Assembly (NCBI GenBank): GCA_023412495.1
Contig: JAEYNP010000113.1
Coordinates: 139,325-203,324 of the forward strand
DNA: 64,000 nucleotides
Source of the DNA: Pseudomonadota bacterium
GTDB lineage: Bacteria; Desulfobacterota; Desulfobulbia; Desulfobulbales; Desulfocapsaceae
Reading direction: 5' to 3'
Of the stretch, positions 45,737 through 55,632 are shown in pieces (within the stretch, counting starts at the first letter, position 1; each line of letters begins with the position of its first letter). Under the pieces are notes generated by a model, which did not search any database, had not been told where the DNA came from, and worked only from the letters and a program-made list of their open reading frames with translations. Made by a program: the position numbers and the translations under genes.

Positions 45737-46507
45737 TCACCCGTCGATCGACTGGATATCCGTGGCCTCCGTCCTGTTGTTATCCTGATTCTTCATGATC
45801 GAGAACTCGAAAATATTCGAAGAATCGAGAAACAGCGAGTCGTTCACCTCGGGGGCCTTGGAGCAGTGAAAGAAAACGGATTGCGGGGTCAGGCCATCTT
45901 TGTTCAGAATATAATACCGCAGGAACCCGAAGCCCCGGTCGGCGTTGTAATTTATGGGAATGCCGCGGTAGCGCGGTTCGCCGCCCTGATTGGCGATGGG
46001 CAGCAGGCCGGGGATGAGGAAGCCCGACAGAAAGCTGTCCGCCGCCTCCTTCAAGTCGTTGCTCACATGGCGAAAACCGATCACCTCCACCCGGCACCCC
46101 ATGTTCTGCAGGGCGAGCACCAGGCGAATGAAATCGCCGTCGCCGGTAAGCAGGATGATCCGGTCGAGATTCCGCGCCTGGAGCAGGGCGTCGATGGCCA
46201 GATCCATGTCGGCATTTGCCTTGGTGGTAAGAATGCCCTCGTCATCGACGAAATGCCTGACGAATTTTTTGATAACCTTGAAGCCGCACTGCCGGATGAC
46301 GTCGTGATAGCGGTAGAGTTTCTGGCGGTACTCCGGGTCGTCCTTGGTCCGTTCCCGGTCCTCGGCAAGATAGGAGTTCGCCCGCAACAGGACCGACTTG
46401 CCGACACTCGCCAGCTCGACCAGAACATCATAGCGCATGCCGTAACCGCCGCACATCCTGATGTTCTCGGCATCCACGTAAATTCCGGTTTTCAACATTC
46501 CTTGCAT
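45737..46507 (-). CDS. NYN-domain nuclease fused to a cold-shock-like domain
   Basis: This is a 256-residue protein. Residues about 5-165 are a NYN (PIN-like, LabA/DUF88) domain with acidic metal residues in GIYVDAENIRMCGGYG, TKANADMDLAIDALL and LLTGDGDFIRLVLALQ. Residues about 180-250 look like an OB-fold cold-shock domain: RNP1-like GFGFLRYY and RNP2-like VFFHCSKAPEV. NYN proteins are RNA-processing nucleases; fused nucleic-acid-binding would target RNA. The chosen ATG lacks a strong ribosome site. It lies before the glk gene. Calls of both domains rest on motif reading only. Confidence 0.8.
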   Translation of the reverse strand: MQGMLKTGIYVDAENIRMCGGYGMRYDVLVELASVGKSVLLRANSYLAEDRERTKDDPEYRQKLYRYHDVIRQCGFKVIKKFVRHFVDDEGILTTKANADMDLAIDALLQARNLDRIILLTGDGDFIRLVLALQNMGCRVEVIGFRHVSNDLKEAADSFLSGFLIPGLLPIANQGGEPRYRGIPINYNADRGFGFLRYYILNKDGLTPQSVFFHCSKAPEVNDSLFLDSSNIFEFSIMKNQDNNRTEATDIQSIDG

Positions 46508-46568
46508 AGTTTTTTCTGTTTTAAAAAGCTGTCAGCGATCAGCTCTAAGCTAAACAACGACAACCAAA

Positions 46569-46596
46569 TGAAAGCTGAACGCTGAAAGCTGAAAGC
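46569..46596. repeat. Heptamer array directly after guaA
   Basis: TGAAAGC, TGAACGC, TGAAAGC and TGAAAGC lie 12 bases past the minus-strand guaA stop. A further run of more degenerate units (AGCTGTC, AGCGATC, AGCTCTA, AGCTAAA) occupies 46527-46554. Confidence 0.75.
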
Positions 46597-46607
46597 CTGC
46601 AGTTTAC

Positions 46608-48158
46608 CTACTCCCATTCGATGGTAGCCGGCGGTTTCGACGAGATGTCGTAGACCACCCGGTTCACCCCCCGCACCTCATTGATGATCCGGCTGGAGAT
46701 CTCGCCGAGGATCTCGTAGGGGAGCTTCGTCCAATCGGCGGTCATGGCATCGCGGGAATCCACGGACCGAATGGCGATGACATGTTCGTAGGTCCGGCCG
46801 TCGCCCATGACCCCCACGGTCTGGATGGGGAGCAGCACGGCGAACGACTGCCAGACCTTCCGGTACCAGCCGGCGCGGCGCATCTCCTCGAGCACGATGA
46901 CATCCGCCTGCCGCAGGATGCGCAGCCGCTCGACAGTCACCTCGCCCATGATCCTGATGCCGAGCCCCGGGCCCGGGAAGGGCTGCCGATAGATCGCCTC
47001 CTCGGGCAGGCCGAGTTCCAGGCCCAACTCCCGCACCTCGTCCTTGAACAGCTCGCGCAGGGGCTCGATGAGATCGAGGTTCATGATCTCCGGCAGGCCG
47101 CCCACGTTGTGATGGGACTTGATCGGCGCCTCGCCGCGGAAGCTCACTGACTCGATTACGTCCGGGTAGAGGGTGCCCTGGGCCAGGTATTTGACCCCGC
47201 CGATCTTTTTCGCCTCTTCTTCGAAAATCTTAATGAAGCCGAGGCCGATCCGCTTGCGCTTGACCTCTGGATCCTTCACCCCTTCCAGTTGGCCGAGAAA
47301 GTAGTCGGTCGCATCCACGTCGATCAGGTTGAGTTGGGTCTTCTCCTTGAAGAAGCGCAAGATGGCCTCGGTCTCGCCGGTCCGCATCAGACCGTTGTTG
47401 ACGTAGATGCAGGTGAGCCGATCGCCTATCGCCCGGTGGATAATCGCCGCCACCACCGAGCTGTCCACCCCGCCGGAGAGGGCGCAGATCACCCTGTCGC
47501 TGCCGACCTTTTCCTTGATCGCAGCCACATTCTGTTCGATGAAGGAGTGCATAGTCCATTCCGGCCTGCAGTTGCAGATCCCGAAAATGAAGTTCCGGAG
47601 GATGTCGGTGCCGATCAGGGTATGGGCGACCTCCGGGTGGAACTGCACCGCCACCAGCGGTTTTTCCATATGCCGCAGGGCGGCGTAGGGGGAGTTCTCA
47701 CTCACTGCAGTCACCTGGAAGCCCTCCGGCATGACCTCGACCCGATCGCCGTGGCTCATCCACACCTGATGTTTCATCCCCTCCAGGACCAGGCCGGCAA
47801 AAAGATCGCCGGTATCCTGGATGGTCAGCTCAGCCTTGCCGAATTCGCGCTTCTCGGCCTTTTCCACCTTGCCGCCCATCTGCTGGATCATCAATTGAGC
47901 GCCGTAGCAGATGCCCAGCACGGGGATACCCAGATCGAAGATGGCCGGATCGGAATGGGGGGCGCCGTTATCGTATACCGAACACGGCCCGCCGGACATG
48001 ACAATGCCGGAAGGCTTCAGTTCCTTGAGCTTCTCCAGCGAGATGGAAAACGGATGGATCTCGCTGTAGACCTTCTGTTCCCTGATGCGCCGGGCGATGA
48101 GCTGGGTGGTCTGGGAGCCGAAATCAAGAATGATGATTTTTTCGCTGTGAATGTCCAT
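46608..48158 (-). CDS. guaA: GMP synthase (glutamine-hydrolysing)
   Basis: This 516-residue enzyme converts XMP to GMP. The class I amidotransferase (about 8-195) has the catalytic Cys in GICYGAQLM and His-Glu in QFHPEVAHT. The ATP pyrophosphatase domain has the PP-loop [14 protein letters not shown] near residue 225. The C-terminal dimerisation domain ends PPATIEWE, as in all GuaA. It follows guaB by 27 bases on the same strand, the standard guaBA operon. A heptamer array follows the stop. Confidence 0.96.
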   Translation of the reverse strand: MDIHSEKIIILDFGSQTTQLIARRIREQKVYSEIHPFSISLEKLKELKPSGIVMSGGPCSVYDNGAPHSDPAIFDLGIPVLGICYGAQLMIQQMGGKVEKAEKREFGKAELTIQDTGDLFAGLVLEGMKHQVWMSHGDRVEVMPEGFQVTAVSENSPYAALRHMEKPLVAVQFHPEVAHTLIGTDILRNFIFGICNCRPEWTMHSFIEQNVAAIKEKVGSDRVICALSGGVDSSVVAAIIHRAIGDRLTCIYVNNGLMRTGETEAILRFFKEKTQLNLIDVDATDYFLGQLEGVKDPEVKRKRIGLGFIKIFEEEAKKIGGVKYLAQGTLYPDVIESVSFRGEAPIKSHHNVGGLPEIMNLDLIEPLRELFKDEVRELGLELGLPEEAIYRQPFPGPGLGIRIMGEVTVERLRILRQADVIVLEEMRRAGWYRKVWQSFAVLLPIQTVGVMGDGRTYEHVIAIRSVDSRDAMTADWTKLPYEILGEISSRIINEVRGVNRVVYDISSKPPATIEWE

Positions 48159-48185
48159 GTGCTGTACTCGTGTCGTGGGTTCGGT

Positions 48186-49655
48186 TTAGGCTGTGCGGTA
48201 GTTGGGGGCTTCCTTGGTAATGATGACGTCATGGACGTGGGATTCCCTAAGACCGGCGGCGGAGATGCGTACGAACTTAGCCTTCTCCTGCAGATCCCGG
48301 ATAGTGGCCGCACCGACATAGCCCATGCCGGAACGCAAACCACCCAGCAGCTGGTAGAGCACGGTGGCGATGGGGCCGCGATAGGGAACTTTGCCCTCGA
48401 TCCCCTCGGGCACCAGTTTGGCAGCGGAAGTCACATCGCTTTGAAAATACCGGTCGGAAGAGCCATGATTCTGGCACATCGCCCCCAGCGACCCCATGCC
48501 CCGATAACCTTTGTAGGTCCGACCCTGGTAGAGGAAGGTCTCGCCCGGGGTCTCGTCGGTGCCGGCGAAGAGGCTGCCGATCATGACCGTACTGGCTCCG
48601 GCCCCGATGGCCTTGGTCAGATCGCCGGAATGCTTGACGCCGCCGTCGGCGATGACCGGAATATCGAATTTGCTGGCGACTTCCACGCAATTCTTCAGGG
48701 CGGTCATCTGCGGCACCCCGACACCGGCGACGACTCGGGTGGTGCAGATGGACCCGGGCCCGATCCCGACCTTGATGGCATTGGCCCCCGCCCTGATCAG
48801 GTCGCCTGCGCCTTCACCGGTCGCCACGTTGCCGGCGATGATAGGGAGTTCGGGGAAAGCCTCCTTGAGCCTTTTCACCGCGGTAATGACCCCCTTGGAA
48901 TGGCCGTGGGCCGAGTCCACCACCACCACGTCGACACCGACTCGCAGCAGTTTTTCAGCCTGGTCCTCGATATTTCCCCCGACTCCCAGGGCCGCGCCGA
49001 CCAAAAGCCTCCCGTATTTATCCTTGGCGGACAATGGATAGCGTTTGATCTTTTCGAGGTCCTTGATGGTGATGAGTCCTTTGAGCGTACCGTTGTCGTC
49101 GACCACCAGGAGCTTTTCGATGCGATGCTCGTGGAGCAGGGCTTTGGACTGCTCGAGGTTGATGCCGACCTTGGCGGTAACCAGGTTCTTCGAGGTCATC
49201 ACGTCCGCCACCCGCAGATCGGTATCGGAGACGAACCGAAGATCGCGGTTGGTGACGATGCCGACCAGCTTGCCGTGATGCAGGACCGGCAAGCCGGAGA
49301 TCTTGTAGGTACTCATGATCTCCTGGACCTCGCCTACCGACTGATCCTGGGTGACGGTGATCGGGTCGATGATCATGCCCGATTCCGATTTCTTCACCCG
49401 TTCGACCTCCAGGGCCTGTTGATCGATACTCATGTTTTTATGGATGATGCCAATGCCTCCTTCCCTGGCCATGGCGATCGCGGTGCGGTGTTCGGTGACC
49501 GTGTCCATGGCCGAGCTGACCAGGGGAGTCTTCAGCATTATGGTATCGGTGAGCCTGGTTTCCAGGTTCACTTCGGTGGGCAGCACCTCGGAGGCGGCAG
49601 GTACGAGCAGTAAGTCGTCGAATGTAAGTGCGGTTTCTATTTGATCTGGTAACAT
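48186..49655 (-). CDS. guaB: IMP dehydrogenase
   Basis: This 489-residue enzyme oxidises IMP to XMP, the first committed step to GMP. A CBS pair is inserted at about residues 95-205 ([20 protein letters not shown] and [17 protein letters not shown]). The catalytic Cys loop is [15 protein letters not shown] and the mobile flap has RGMGSLGAM. The start [14 protein letters not shown] follows CAAGGAGGGGAT; the longer frame is not needed. The ligand of the CBS pair is likely ATP/GTP, known for the family. It is the first gene of guaBA. Confidence 0.96.
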   Translation of the reverse strand: MLPDQIETALTFDDLLLVPAASEVLPTEVNLETRLTDTIMLKTPLVSSAMDTVTEHRTAIAMAREGGIGIIHKNMSIDQQALEVERVKKSESGMIIDPITVTQDQSVGEVQEIMSTYKISGLPVLHHGKLVGIVTNRDLRFVSDTDLRVADVMTSKNLVTAKVGINLEQSKALLHEHRIEKLLVVDDNGTLKGLITIKDLEKIKRYPLSAKDKYGRLLVGAALGVGGNIEDQAEKLLRVGVDVVVVDSAHGHSKGVITAVKRLKEAFPELPIIAGNVATGEGAGDLIRAGANAIKVGIGPGSICTTRVVAGVGVPQMTALKNCVEVASKFDIPVIADGGVKHSGDLTKAIGAGASTVMIGSLFAGTDETPGETFLYQGRTYKGYRGMGSLGAMCQNHGSSDRYFQSDVTSAAKLVPEGIEGKVPYRGPIATVLYQLLGGLRSGMGYVGAATIRDLQEKAKFVRISAAGLRESHVHDVIITKEAPNYRTA

Positions 49656-49861
49656 ATCCCCTCCTTGTTCAGGGCGTAATGCATAAAAGGCGACCAATTG
49701 CATGTTCTTCGGTGAAAGGATGCCTCTTATTCAAGATTCACTGTAGAGCATCACAAGAAAATTCTTATTTGTATATAGTGCCGGGTTGTCGTGACGGCAA
49801 TGTGCAACGCCCCGGAAAGGCGAATCGCCTTCAATCCGCGGGCGGAAAAGGGAACTAGGAA

Positions 49862-50476
49862 ATGCTTCTCGAAATCAACCCGAAAAATCCCCAGGCGCGC
49901 CTGATCGATCAGGTTGTCAAGTTGCTGAAGGATGGCAGCGTGATCTGCTATCCCACGGACACCGGCTACGGCATCGGCTGCGACCTCTTCAACCAGAAGG
50001 CCATCAAGCAGATCATGCAGCTGAAAAGACGGCCGCACAACAAGCCCTTCTCCTTCTTATGCTGTGATCTCACCGATATCAGCCAATATGCACATGTGTC
50101 GAACACCGCCTATCGGCTGATGAAAAAAAGCCTGCCGGGCCCATATACCTTTGTTTTGCCGGGCACCAAGCTGGTCCCCAAGGTCATGGCCACCAAACAA
50201 AAAACGGTCGGCATCAGGGTCCCGAGCCATCCGATCAGTCGGATGATTATCGACACCCTCGGCAATCCGATCGTCAATACCAGCGTTATGCTTGCCGACG
50301 ACGAAGAAACCGCCCTGGCCGAGCCCTATCTCATCGACGAGTATATCGGCAACCGGATCGATCTCGTCATCGACGGCGGCCCGATCTTTCCCGATCCGTC
50401 GTCGGTTATCGACCTCACCAGCGATTATCCGGAGGTTCTGCGGGTCGGCAAGGGGGACATCAGTCCTTTTCGCTGA
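49862..50476 (+). CDS. Sua5/YciO/YrdC-family protein (threonylcarbamoyl-AMP synthase-like)
   Basis: This 204-residue single YrdC domain starts LDQVVKLL-like IDQVVKLLKDGSVICYPTDTGYGIG. The core KRRPHNKPFSFLCCDLTDIS is typical. TFVLPGTKLVPK and GIRVPSHPI follow. The closest subgroup looks like YciO, whose role is less certain than that of TsaC/Sua5, which make the t6A intermediate. AGGAA precedes the start. The last 17 bases overlap the 3' end of the convergent ihfB gene. Confidence 0.87.
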   Translation: MLLEINPKNPQARLIDQVVKLLKDGSVICYPTDTGYGIGCDLFNQKAIKQIMQLKRRPHNKPFSFLCCDLTDISQYAHVSNTAYRLMKKSLPGPYTFVLPGTKLVPKVMATKQKTVGIRVPSHPISRMIIDTLGNPIVNTSVMLADDEETALAEPYLIDEYIGNRIDLVIDGGPIFPDPSSVIDLTSDYPEVLRVGKGDISPFR

Positions 50477-50744
50477 TAAGCGATTCCTTCAACGACTTGC
50501 TCATGGTAAAGTGCAAGGTTTTCCGGTCCGGAATCTCCATAATCTTGCCAGTTCGAGGATTTTTGGTCGAACGGGGTTTTCTGGTCCTCACCGAAAAACT
50601 GCCGAAGCCCCTCAGTTCGATACGCCGCTCCTCCACCAGCGCCTTGGCCATTGTCTCGAGCATGATGTCTACCGCCAGGCTGACATCTTGTTTTTGCATA
50701 GAAAGTTCACTGCTTACCTTGTCCACCAGATCTTTTTTCAACAT
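50460..50744 (-). CDS. ihfB: Integration host factor, beta-like subunit (HU/IHF family)
   Basis: This 94-residue DNA-bending protein has the family arm IELRGFGSFSVRTRKPRSTK, with NPRTGK and the helix end. The full length fits HU/IHF exactly. I prefer IhfB over HU because the gene follows rpsA, the conserved rpsA-ihfB order of many Proteobacteria, and because of the RTRKPRSTKNPRTG arm. It may assist the sigma-54-type promoter at 4451. The start codon at 50744 has a poor ribosome site; a TTG at 50801 is less likely. Its last 17 bases overlap the convergent YrdC gene. Confidence 0.85.
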   Translation of the reverse strand: MLKKDLVDKVSSELSMQKQDVSLAVDIMLETMAKALVEERRIELRGFGSFSVRTRKPRSTKNPRTGKIMEIPDRKTLHFTMSKSLKESLISEKD

Positions 50745-50821
50745 ACCGACCAACGAATAAAAAGAGTTACCAAGGGGGGACCTGACCGATCCCTTCCTCA
50801 AAAGAAAAAAAATATAAAAAA

Positions 50822-50856
50822 AGGTTGTCTCGCCGGTTTAGGCGGCAAGACAACCT
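50822..50856 (-). terminator. Rho-independent terminator downstream of rpsA
   Basis: GGTTGTCTTGCCG pairs with its partner (13 bp with one G-U) around a short loop, and on the minus strand a long T-rich run follows (CCTTTTTTTATATTTTTTTTC). It lies about 180 bases after the rpsA stop, so the 3' region 50857-51037 is transcribed but codes for nothing that I recognise. Confidence 0.85.
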
Positions 50857-51037
50857 CTTCAACATCGTTCTAGCCCTCGATGAATGGGATCCCGCCCCTT
50901 GATGGAGCTCTTGTCAGTTTCCCGGGAGGGTACGTTGTTCAGCCCCCCTTGCGGGGATATGTCCCTGAGCGGAAAATTCTTTCCAGGCATACCACCAATT
51001 TTTCTCAGGGACTACGGCAAGCTGAATCGCCTTCTTC

Positions 51038-52768
51038 CTATGAGTTGTCGCCTGAATCATTCCCTTCCGCGGCGGCTTTGAGCAGATCGCCAAACGTTGA
51101 CGGGGCATTCTCGGCGGCGAGTTTCTCGGCCTTCTTGAATTTTTCCACGGCCACGCTCTCGTCTTCGCCTTCCAAGGTCTTGACCGACAGGCCGATCTTG
51201 CGATCCTTGGCGGAGACGTTGATGACGATTGCCTTCAGGGTATCTCCGACCTGGTACATGCCTACCGGAGTCTTCACCTTGTCCTTGCTCAGCTCGGAAA
51301 CATGGACGAGGCCTTCGATGCCCTCTTCCAGCTTCACGAAGACCCCGAAATCGGTAACGTTGGTGATCTCGCCTTCGACTACGGTGCCGGCCGGATAGTT
51401 ATTGTAGGCGGCCTGCCAAGGATCGGGAACCAATTGCTTGATGCCGAGGGAGAATCTTTCGTTCTCCTTGTCGATTTTCAGGACAACCGCCTGGATGGTC
51501 TCGCCCTTGGTGTACTTTTCGGACGGATGCTTGATGCGCTCGGTCCAGGACAGGTCGGAGACATGGATCAGGCCGTCGATGCCTTCCTCAATGCCGATGA
51601 AGACACCGAAGTCGGTGATGTTCTTGATCTTGCCCTCGATGACCGAGCCGACCGGATAGTTCTCGGTGACCAGGTCCCACGGATTGGGCTGGAGTTGCTT
51701 CATGCCCAGCGAAATACGTTTGGTTTCGGTCTCGATGTTGAGCACCATGACCTCGACCTCGTCGCTCACGGATACCATCTTGGAGGGATGGCGGGGCTTC
51801 TTCGACCAAGTCATTTCGGAAACGTGGATGAGGCCCTCGACGCCTTCCTCCAGTTCCACAAAGACACCGTAGTCGGTGATGGAAACGACCTTGCCCTTGG
51901 TGGTCTGGCCGACCGGGTAGCGGTTGACCACTGTTGCCCAGGGATCTTCGCGGAGCTGCTTAACGCCTAAAGAGACGCGGTCATGCTCGCGATCGTATTT
52001 GAGGACCTTGACCTCGAGTTCCTCGCCCACCTTGTAGAGCTTGGCGGGATGGGAGACGCGGCCCCAGGACAGGTCGGTGATGTGGCAGAGCCCGTCCATG
52101 CCGCCCATATCGATAAAGAGGCCGTAGTCGGTGATGTTGGTGATGGCCCCTCTGATGATCTGTCCTTCCTCCAGCCTGGAGCGCATTTCCTCGCGCAGCT
52201 TATTGCGCTCTTCCTCGAGGATGGCCCGGCGGGAGATGACGACGTTGTTTCTCTTCTTGTTGAATTTCAGAATCTTAAAATCCATGGTCTGCCCGATCAG
52301 GGCATCGAGATCCTTGACGGGACGAAGATCGATCTGGGAGTAAGGTAAAAACGCCGGCACGCCGATGTCGACGGACATACCGCCCTTGACGCGGCTCTCG
52401 ATCTTGCCTGAAATGGTGCCGTCGGCTTCCTGAATCTCCGCGATGCGTTCCCAAACCTTGATCGCGATGGCTTTCTCCCGGGAGAGGAGCAGCCCGCCTT
52501 CTTCCTTGCGGCGTTCGATGAACACCTCAAAGACGTCTCCGATCTTGATTTCGCCACCATCATCCAGGCGGAATTCCGATTTGGGGATGTAGCTTTCCGC
52601 TTTATCGCCCACGTCAACAAGGAGATAGTCGTCGACACTGCCGATGACGGTGCCCATGGCCACATCACCGACTGCGACTACCTTGTTGTTTTCTTCCATT
52701 TCGAAGAGCTCGGCGAAACTCAGCTCTTCGCTGCTGTCCTGGGTTGAGTGTTTATGTTGTTCTGTCAT
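51038..52768 (-). CDS. rpsA: 30S ribosomal protein S1
   Basis: This 576-residue protein has six S1 (OB-fold) repeats. The first two (about 30-185) are divergent; the last four have the typical core, for example GAITNITDYGLFIDMGGMDG, KGKVVSITDYGVFVELEEGV, EGKIKNITDFGVFIGIEEGI and EGEITNVTDFGVFVKLEEGI. It recruits mRNA to the 30S subunit. Length matches full six-domain S1 (about 557-580). CAGGAAGAG precedes the ATG. The C-terminus is short and acidic. The gene is followed by a T-rich terminator and then ihfB. Confidence 0.97.
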   Translation of the reverse strand: MTEQHKHSTQDSSEELSFAELFEMEENNKVVAVGDVAMGTVIGSVDDYLLVDVGDKAESYIPKSEFRLDDGGEIKIGDVFEVFIERRKEEGGLLLSREKAIAIKVWERIAEIQEADGTISGKIESRVKGGMSVDIGVPAFLPYSQIDLRPVKDLDALIGQTMDFKILKFNKKRNNVVISRRAILEEERNKLREEMRSRLEEGQIIRGAITNITDYGLFIDMGGMDGLCHITDLSWGRVSHPAKLYKVGEELEVKVLKYDREHDRVSLGVKQLREDPWATVVNRYPVGQTTKGKVVSITDYGVFVELEEGVEGLIHVSEMTWSKKPRHPSKMVSVSDEVEVMVLNIETETKRISLGMKQLQPNPWDLVTENYPVGSVIEGKIKNITDFGVFIGIEEGIDGLIHVSDLSWTERIKHPSEKYTKGETIQAVVLKIDKENERFSLGIKQLVPDPWQAAYNNYPAGTVVEGEITNVTDFGVFVKLEEGIEGLVHVSELSKDKVKTPVGMYQVGDTLKAIVINVSAKDRKIGLSVKTLEGEDESVAVEKFKKAEKLAAENAPSTFGDLLKAAAEGNDSGDNS

Positions 52769-52845
52769 GGATTTTACTCTTCCTGGCGGCCAAAGGCCGA
52801 ATGGTTAAGGTTGTTACTTCCGCATCGCCGAAGTAAAAAGAACTC

Positions 52846-52872
52846 AGGCTGCTCTAACCGATAGAGCAGCCT
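52846..52872 (-). terminator. Rho-independent terminator between the helicase gene and rpsA
   Basis: AGGCTGCTCTA (52846-52856) and TAGAGCAGCCT (52862-52872) form a perfect 11-bp stem with a 5-base loop. On the minus strand it is followed by GAGTTCTTTTT, which fits an intrinsic terminator of the DEAD-box helicase transcript, ending ahead of rpsA. Confidence 0.85.
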
Positions 52873-53012
52873 TCGTTTGCTTGAACAGTATTTTTTACCA
52901 TTTTTTTTAAAAACTGGCAACAACTTCTTGGATGAGGGCGCTTTTTCTCTTCCCTCCCAGCGGCTACCCCACAGCCGGGACCAAGGGCGGAGCGATGAGG
53001 ACTAGGCTGAAG

Positions 53013-53066
53013 CATCCCCTCTGCTGTCGAAGGGAGACAACCCTTGGGTTGCGGGCGTCAGCCCGC
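53013..53066 (+). repeat. Fragment C of the dispersed repeat
   Basis: CATCCCCTCTGCTGTCG, then ACAACCCTTGGGTTGC and the perfect hairpin GCGGGCGTCAGCCCGC match the right-hand block of copy A. It lies about 60 bases after the helicase stop. The rest of the 52769-53124 gap outside this and the terminator carries only the rpsA leader. Confidence 0.75.
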
Positions 53067-53124
53067 GTTAGTCCTCTCTCAAGAACTCAATTCTGACCCC
53101 ACGCATTCAACTCAGTCATTTCTC

Positions 53125-54687
53125 CTAGGTATTCTCTCCCGATGATCCACCACCCGGTGCGGATTTCCTGCGCGACCTTCTCCTCCGGCTCTTCTGAGGT
53201 TTGCCGGCAGCCTGATCGGCATTTTTCTCGACGCCTTTCGGCGGAGGCGCCAGCAGCGCCTCGTCGGGCACGATGCACTCGAGCTTTTTATCGATGAGTT
53301 CCTCGATGGCCGGCAGGTAGAAGGAGCCCTCCTCACAGGCAAAGCTCACCGCCTTGCCTCTCGCCCCTGCCCGGCCGGTTCGGCCGATGCGGTGGACATA
53401 ATCCTCCGGCTCGTAGGGCAGGGTATAGTTGACGACAAAGGTGATGTCTTCGATATGGATGCCCCGGCCGGCCACGTCAGTGGCCACTAAGACCTTCACC
53501 TTGCCCGATCGGAACATCTCCAGCCGGGCAGTCCGTTTGACCTGCTCCACATCCCCGGAAAGCAACAGGCTCTCGATTCCGTTGCGCTCCAGCCGATTGG
53601 CGAGCCGCTTGGCTTCATTCTTCATGTTGGCGAAGACGATAATCCTATCTTCTGGATGGGCCTTGATGAGGTTGTAGAGGATTGTATATTTTTCTTCGGT
53701 GGTCGACAGATAGACGATCTGCTCCACCGTCTCCACGGACTTCTGTTCGGGCTCCGCCTCCACCACCTTCGGACGGACGCACCACTGCGAGGCCAGCCGC
53801 TGCACATCGTCCGGAACGGTCGCCGAAAAGAGCATGGTCTGCCGGTCTTCCCTTCCCGGCAGTCGTCCGATGATCCGGCGGACATCGGGGATGAAGCCCA
53901 TGTCGAGCATCCGGTCCGCCTCGTCCAGCACCAGGATCCGGCAATGGCGCAGATCGAGGACGTTCTTGCCGAGGAAATCGAGGAGACGCCCGGGAGTAGC
54001 CACCACCACATCGCTTTTGCCGCGCTGGACAGCGTCGAGCTGTTTCTGGTATTCGGCGCCGCCGTAAACGGCAGTAACGGCAATATTGCAGTATTTGCCG
54101 AGAGCATGGCCGTCCTTGGCAATCTGCATCACCAGTTCGCGAGTCGGTGCCAGCACCAATGCCCGGACCGTGCCCTTCTTTACATTCTCCTTTTTCTCGG
54201 CTAGCAGGCGGGACAGGATGGCGATCAAGAATACGGCGGTCTTGCCGGTACCGGTGTGGGCTTTGCCCACCAGATCATGCCCCGCCAGGACATCGGCAAG
54301 GGCTTTCTCCTGAATGGGGGTGCAGTACTGGAAATTCAGGTCGGCAATGGCCCTCATCACCGGCAGGGGGATGGAATAGTCGTGAAAACGGCTCTTGCCT
54401 TCCGCCGGGGTTACCTGAAAGCTGTCGAGGGTCCACTCGGGTCTTGCGGGTCTGGCAGGGCTTCGGTATTTCCCTTTGGCCCCTCCCGGCTCTTGCCGCT
54501 GTCCGATCTCGGCTGCCGGTGCCGGGGGAGCCGCGGCCAGTGCCTTTTCGCCTGTGAACTTCCTTTCCGGATCTTGAATCCTGTCGGCGTCGCCGGAGGA
54601 GCGTCCCAGGAGCGCCCTGTAACGGCGCTTTCCTGCCTGGGCGATCCGCTTGATTCTTTTGCCGGCTGCCAGAAAAAATTTCTTCAT
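53125..54687 (-). CDS. DEAD-box RNA helicase
   Basis: This helicase of about 520 residues has the motifs in order: Q motif region (RFHDYSIPLPVMRAI...TPIQEKAL), I AHTGTGKTA, Ia PTRELVMQI, II DEAD, III SAT, and VI HRIGRTGRAG. The first 90 residues are basic and low-complexity (KKFFLAAGKRIKRIAQAGKR). The C-terminal tail is also basic (KPQKSRRRRSRRKSA). These tails fit RhlE/RhlB-like enzymes that help RNA folding or decay. I chose the ATG at 54687 with AAGGAACATC. Alternative TTG at 54711. Confidence 0.93.
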   Translation of the reverse strand: MKKFFLAAGKRIKRIAQAGKRRYRALLGRSSGDADRIQDPERKFTGEKALAAAPPAPAAEIGQRQEPGGAKGKYRSPARPARPEWTLDSFQVTPAEGKSRFHDYSIPLPVMRAIADLNFQYCTPIQEKALADVLAGHDLVGKAHTGTGKTAVFLIAILSRLLAEKKENVKKGTVRALVLAPTRELVMQIAKDGHALGKYCNIAVTAVYGGAEYQKQLDAVQRGKSDVVVATPGRLLDFLGKNVLDLRHCRILVLDEADRMLDMGFIPDVRRIIGRLPGREDRQTMLFSATVPDDVQRLASQWCVRPKVVEAEPEQKSVETVEQIVYLSTTEEKYTILYNLIKAHPEDRIIVFANMKNEAKRLANRLERNGIESLLLSGDVEQVKRTARLEMFRSGKVKVLVATDVAGRGIHIEDITFVVNYTLPYEPEDYVHRIGRTGRAGARGKAVSFACEEGSFYLPAIEELIDKKLECIVPDEALLAPPPKGVEKNADQAAGKPQKSRRRRSRRKSAPGGGSSGENT

Positions 54688-54853
54688 GTGATGTTCCTTG
54701 TTGTTCTTCAAAAAGTCCCGGCGGGACCGCTGGAAAGAAGCCGCACGGCGCAGCCCTATGAGACGATCCTGCTGTCAGGACCCCCGGCAAGAAAAAAACA
54801 GGAAATGCGGGAGAAATTCAAGTCGGAAATACAGAATGGCACCGCCCTCGGCA

Positions 54854-55561
54854 CTATTTACCGGCAATGCGCATTTCCTCCATCAGCGGTCCAAAGAGAG
54901 CCTCATATTCGGGAATTACTTTTTTCAGGACAATGCCGATGTGCGGAATCTCGGCGTCGTTGACCACCAGGTTGGCCGACGAGGACAGAGCCTGCAGATC
55001 GTAGAGGGTTTTGAACTGGTCGCCGATCAGTACATAAAAAATGAATCGTCTCTTCGCCATGTTCATCGCCCGCATAAACTGGTGGAATTTGCCGGCGGCG
55101 ATACCGCCCGGCTCGAATCGGTTGTGATTGAAGACGGCGGCATAATTGACGAAAAGCATCTTTTCTATAGCCTCTTCCGCTTTTTCGGCCAATTCGACCC
55201 GATAGCCCACCCCGGCGGCCGCCTTCACCACCTCGTCCCTGCCGGGCATATCCGGCATCAGTACAAGAGCCCTCGGAATATCCTCGATGACCTCCTTTTC
55301 CTCAAAGGTGCCTTCCTTCAACCACTCCGTATCGGGTGGCGCCGGTGGCTTGATCCGCCCCCCCCGGGAAGGGTGCGGCGGACTTTCGCCGCCCCGTCCG
55401 GGGGAAGCAGGCTGCTCCATGCTTCTGTCGAGGCCGAACGGCGCGCTGCAGTGCGCGCATTTGATCTTAATCTTCCGTCCCGGCTCCAGCTGCCGGACGG
55501 TTTCCTGGATCTTCTCCCCAAGCTTCAACTGCTTTCCACAATTGGGACAATTAACGATCAT
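54854..55561 (-). CDS. Zinc-ribbon protein with receiver-like domain
   Basis: This 235-residue protein has an N-terminal MJ0042-type zinc ribbon (residues 1-45) with CPNCGKQLKLG and KCAHCSAPFGL. A proline/glycine-rich linker (SPGRGGESPPHPSRGG) follows. The C-terminal domain of about 135 residues has an alternating fold like a receiver (ALVLMPDMPGRDEVVKAAAG, then AVFNHNRFEP). The second strand end lacks the usual acidic pair, and the phospho-acceptor Asp is replaced by Asn or His in VFNHNRFE. If it is a receiver it is probably inactive. It lies upstream of the helicase gene and downstream of pilT on the same strand. Function unknown. Confidence 0.78.
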   Translation of the reverse strand: MIVNCPNCGKQLKLGEKIQETVRQLEPGRKIKIKCAHCSAPFGLDRSMEQPASPGRGGESPPHPSRGGRIKPPAPPDTEWLKEGTFEEKEVIEDIPRALVLMPDMPGRDEVVKAAAGVGYRVELAEKAEEAIEKMLFVNYAAVFNHNRFEPGGIAAGKFHQFMRAMNMAKRRFIFYVLIGDQFKTLYDLQALSSSANLVVNDAEIPHIGIVLKKVIPEYEALFGPLMEEMRIAGK

Positions 55562-55632
55562 AGCTCCCTCGACAGTTCCTTTATGACAGTTCCTTTCATT
55601 TTACAGCACAATGCCATTTCGCGGACATCCCT

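Noticed and set aside
47289..49613. A 774-codon plus-strand open frame across guaA and guaB.
   Set aside because: The opposite strand encodes two unmistakable enzymes, and the frame has no family features.
50857..51037. The 180-base region between rpsA and its terminator was considered as a small RNA gene.
   Set aside because: No recognisable RNA fold such as 6S was found; it may simply be the 3' untranslated region.
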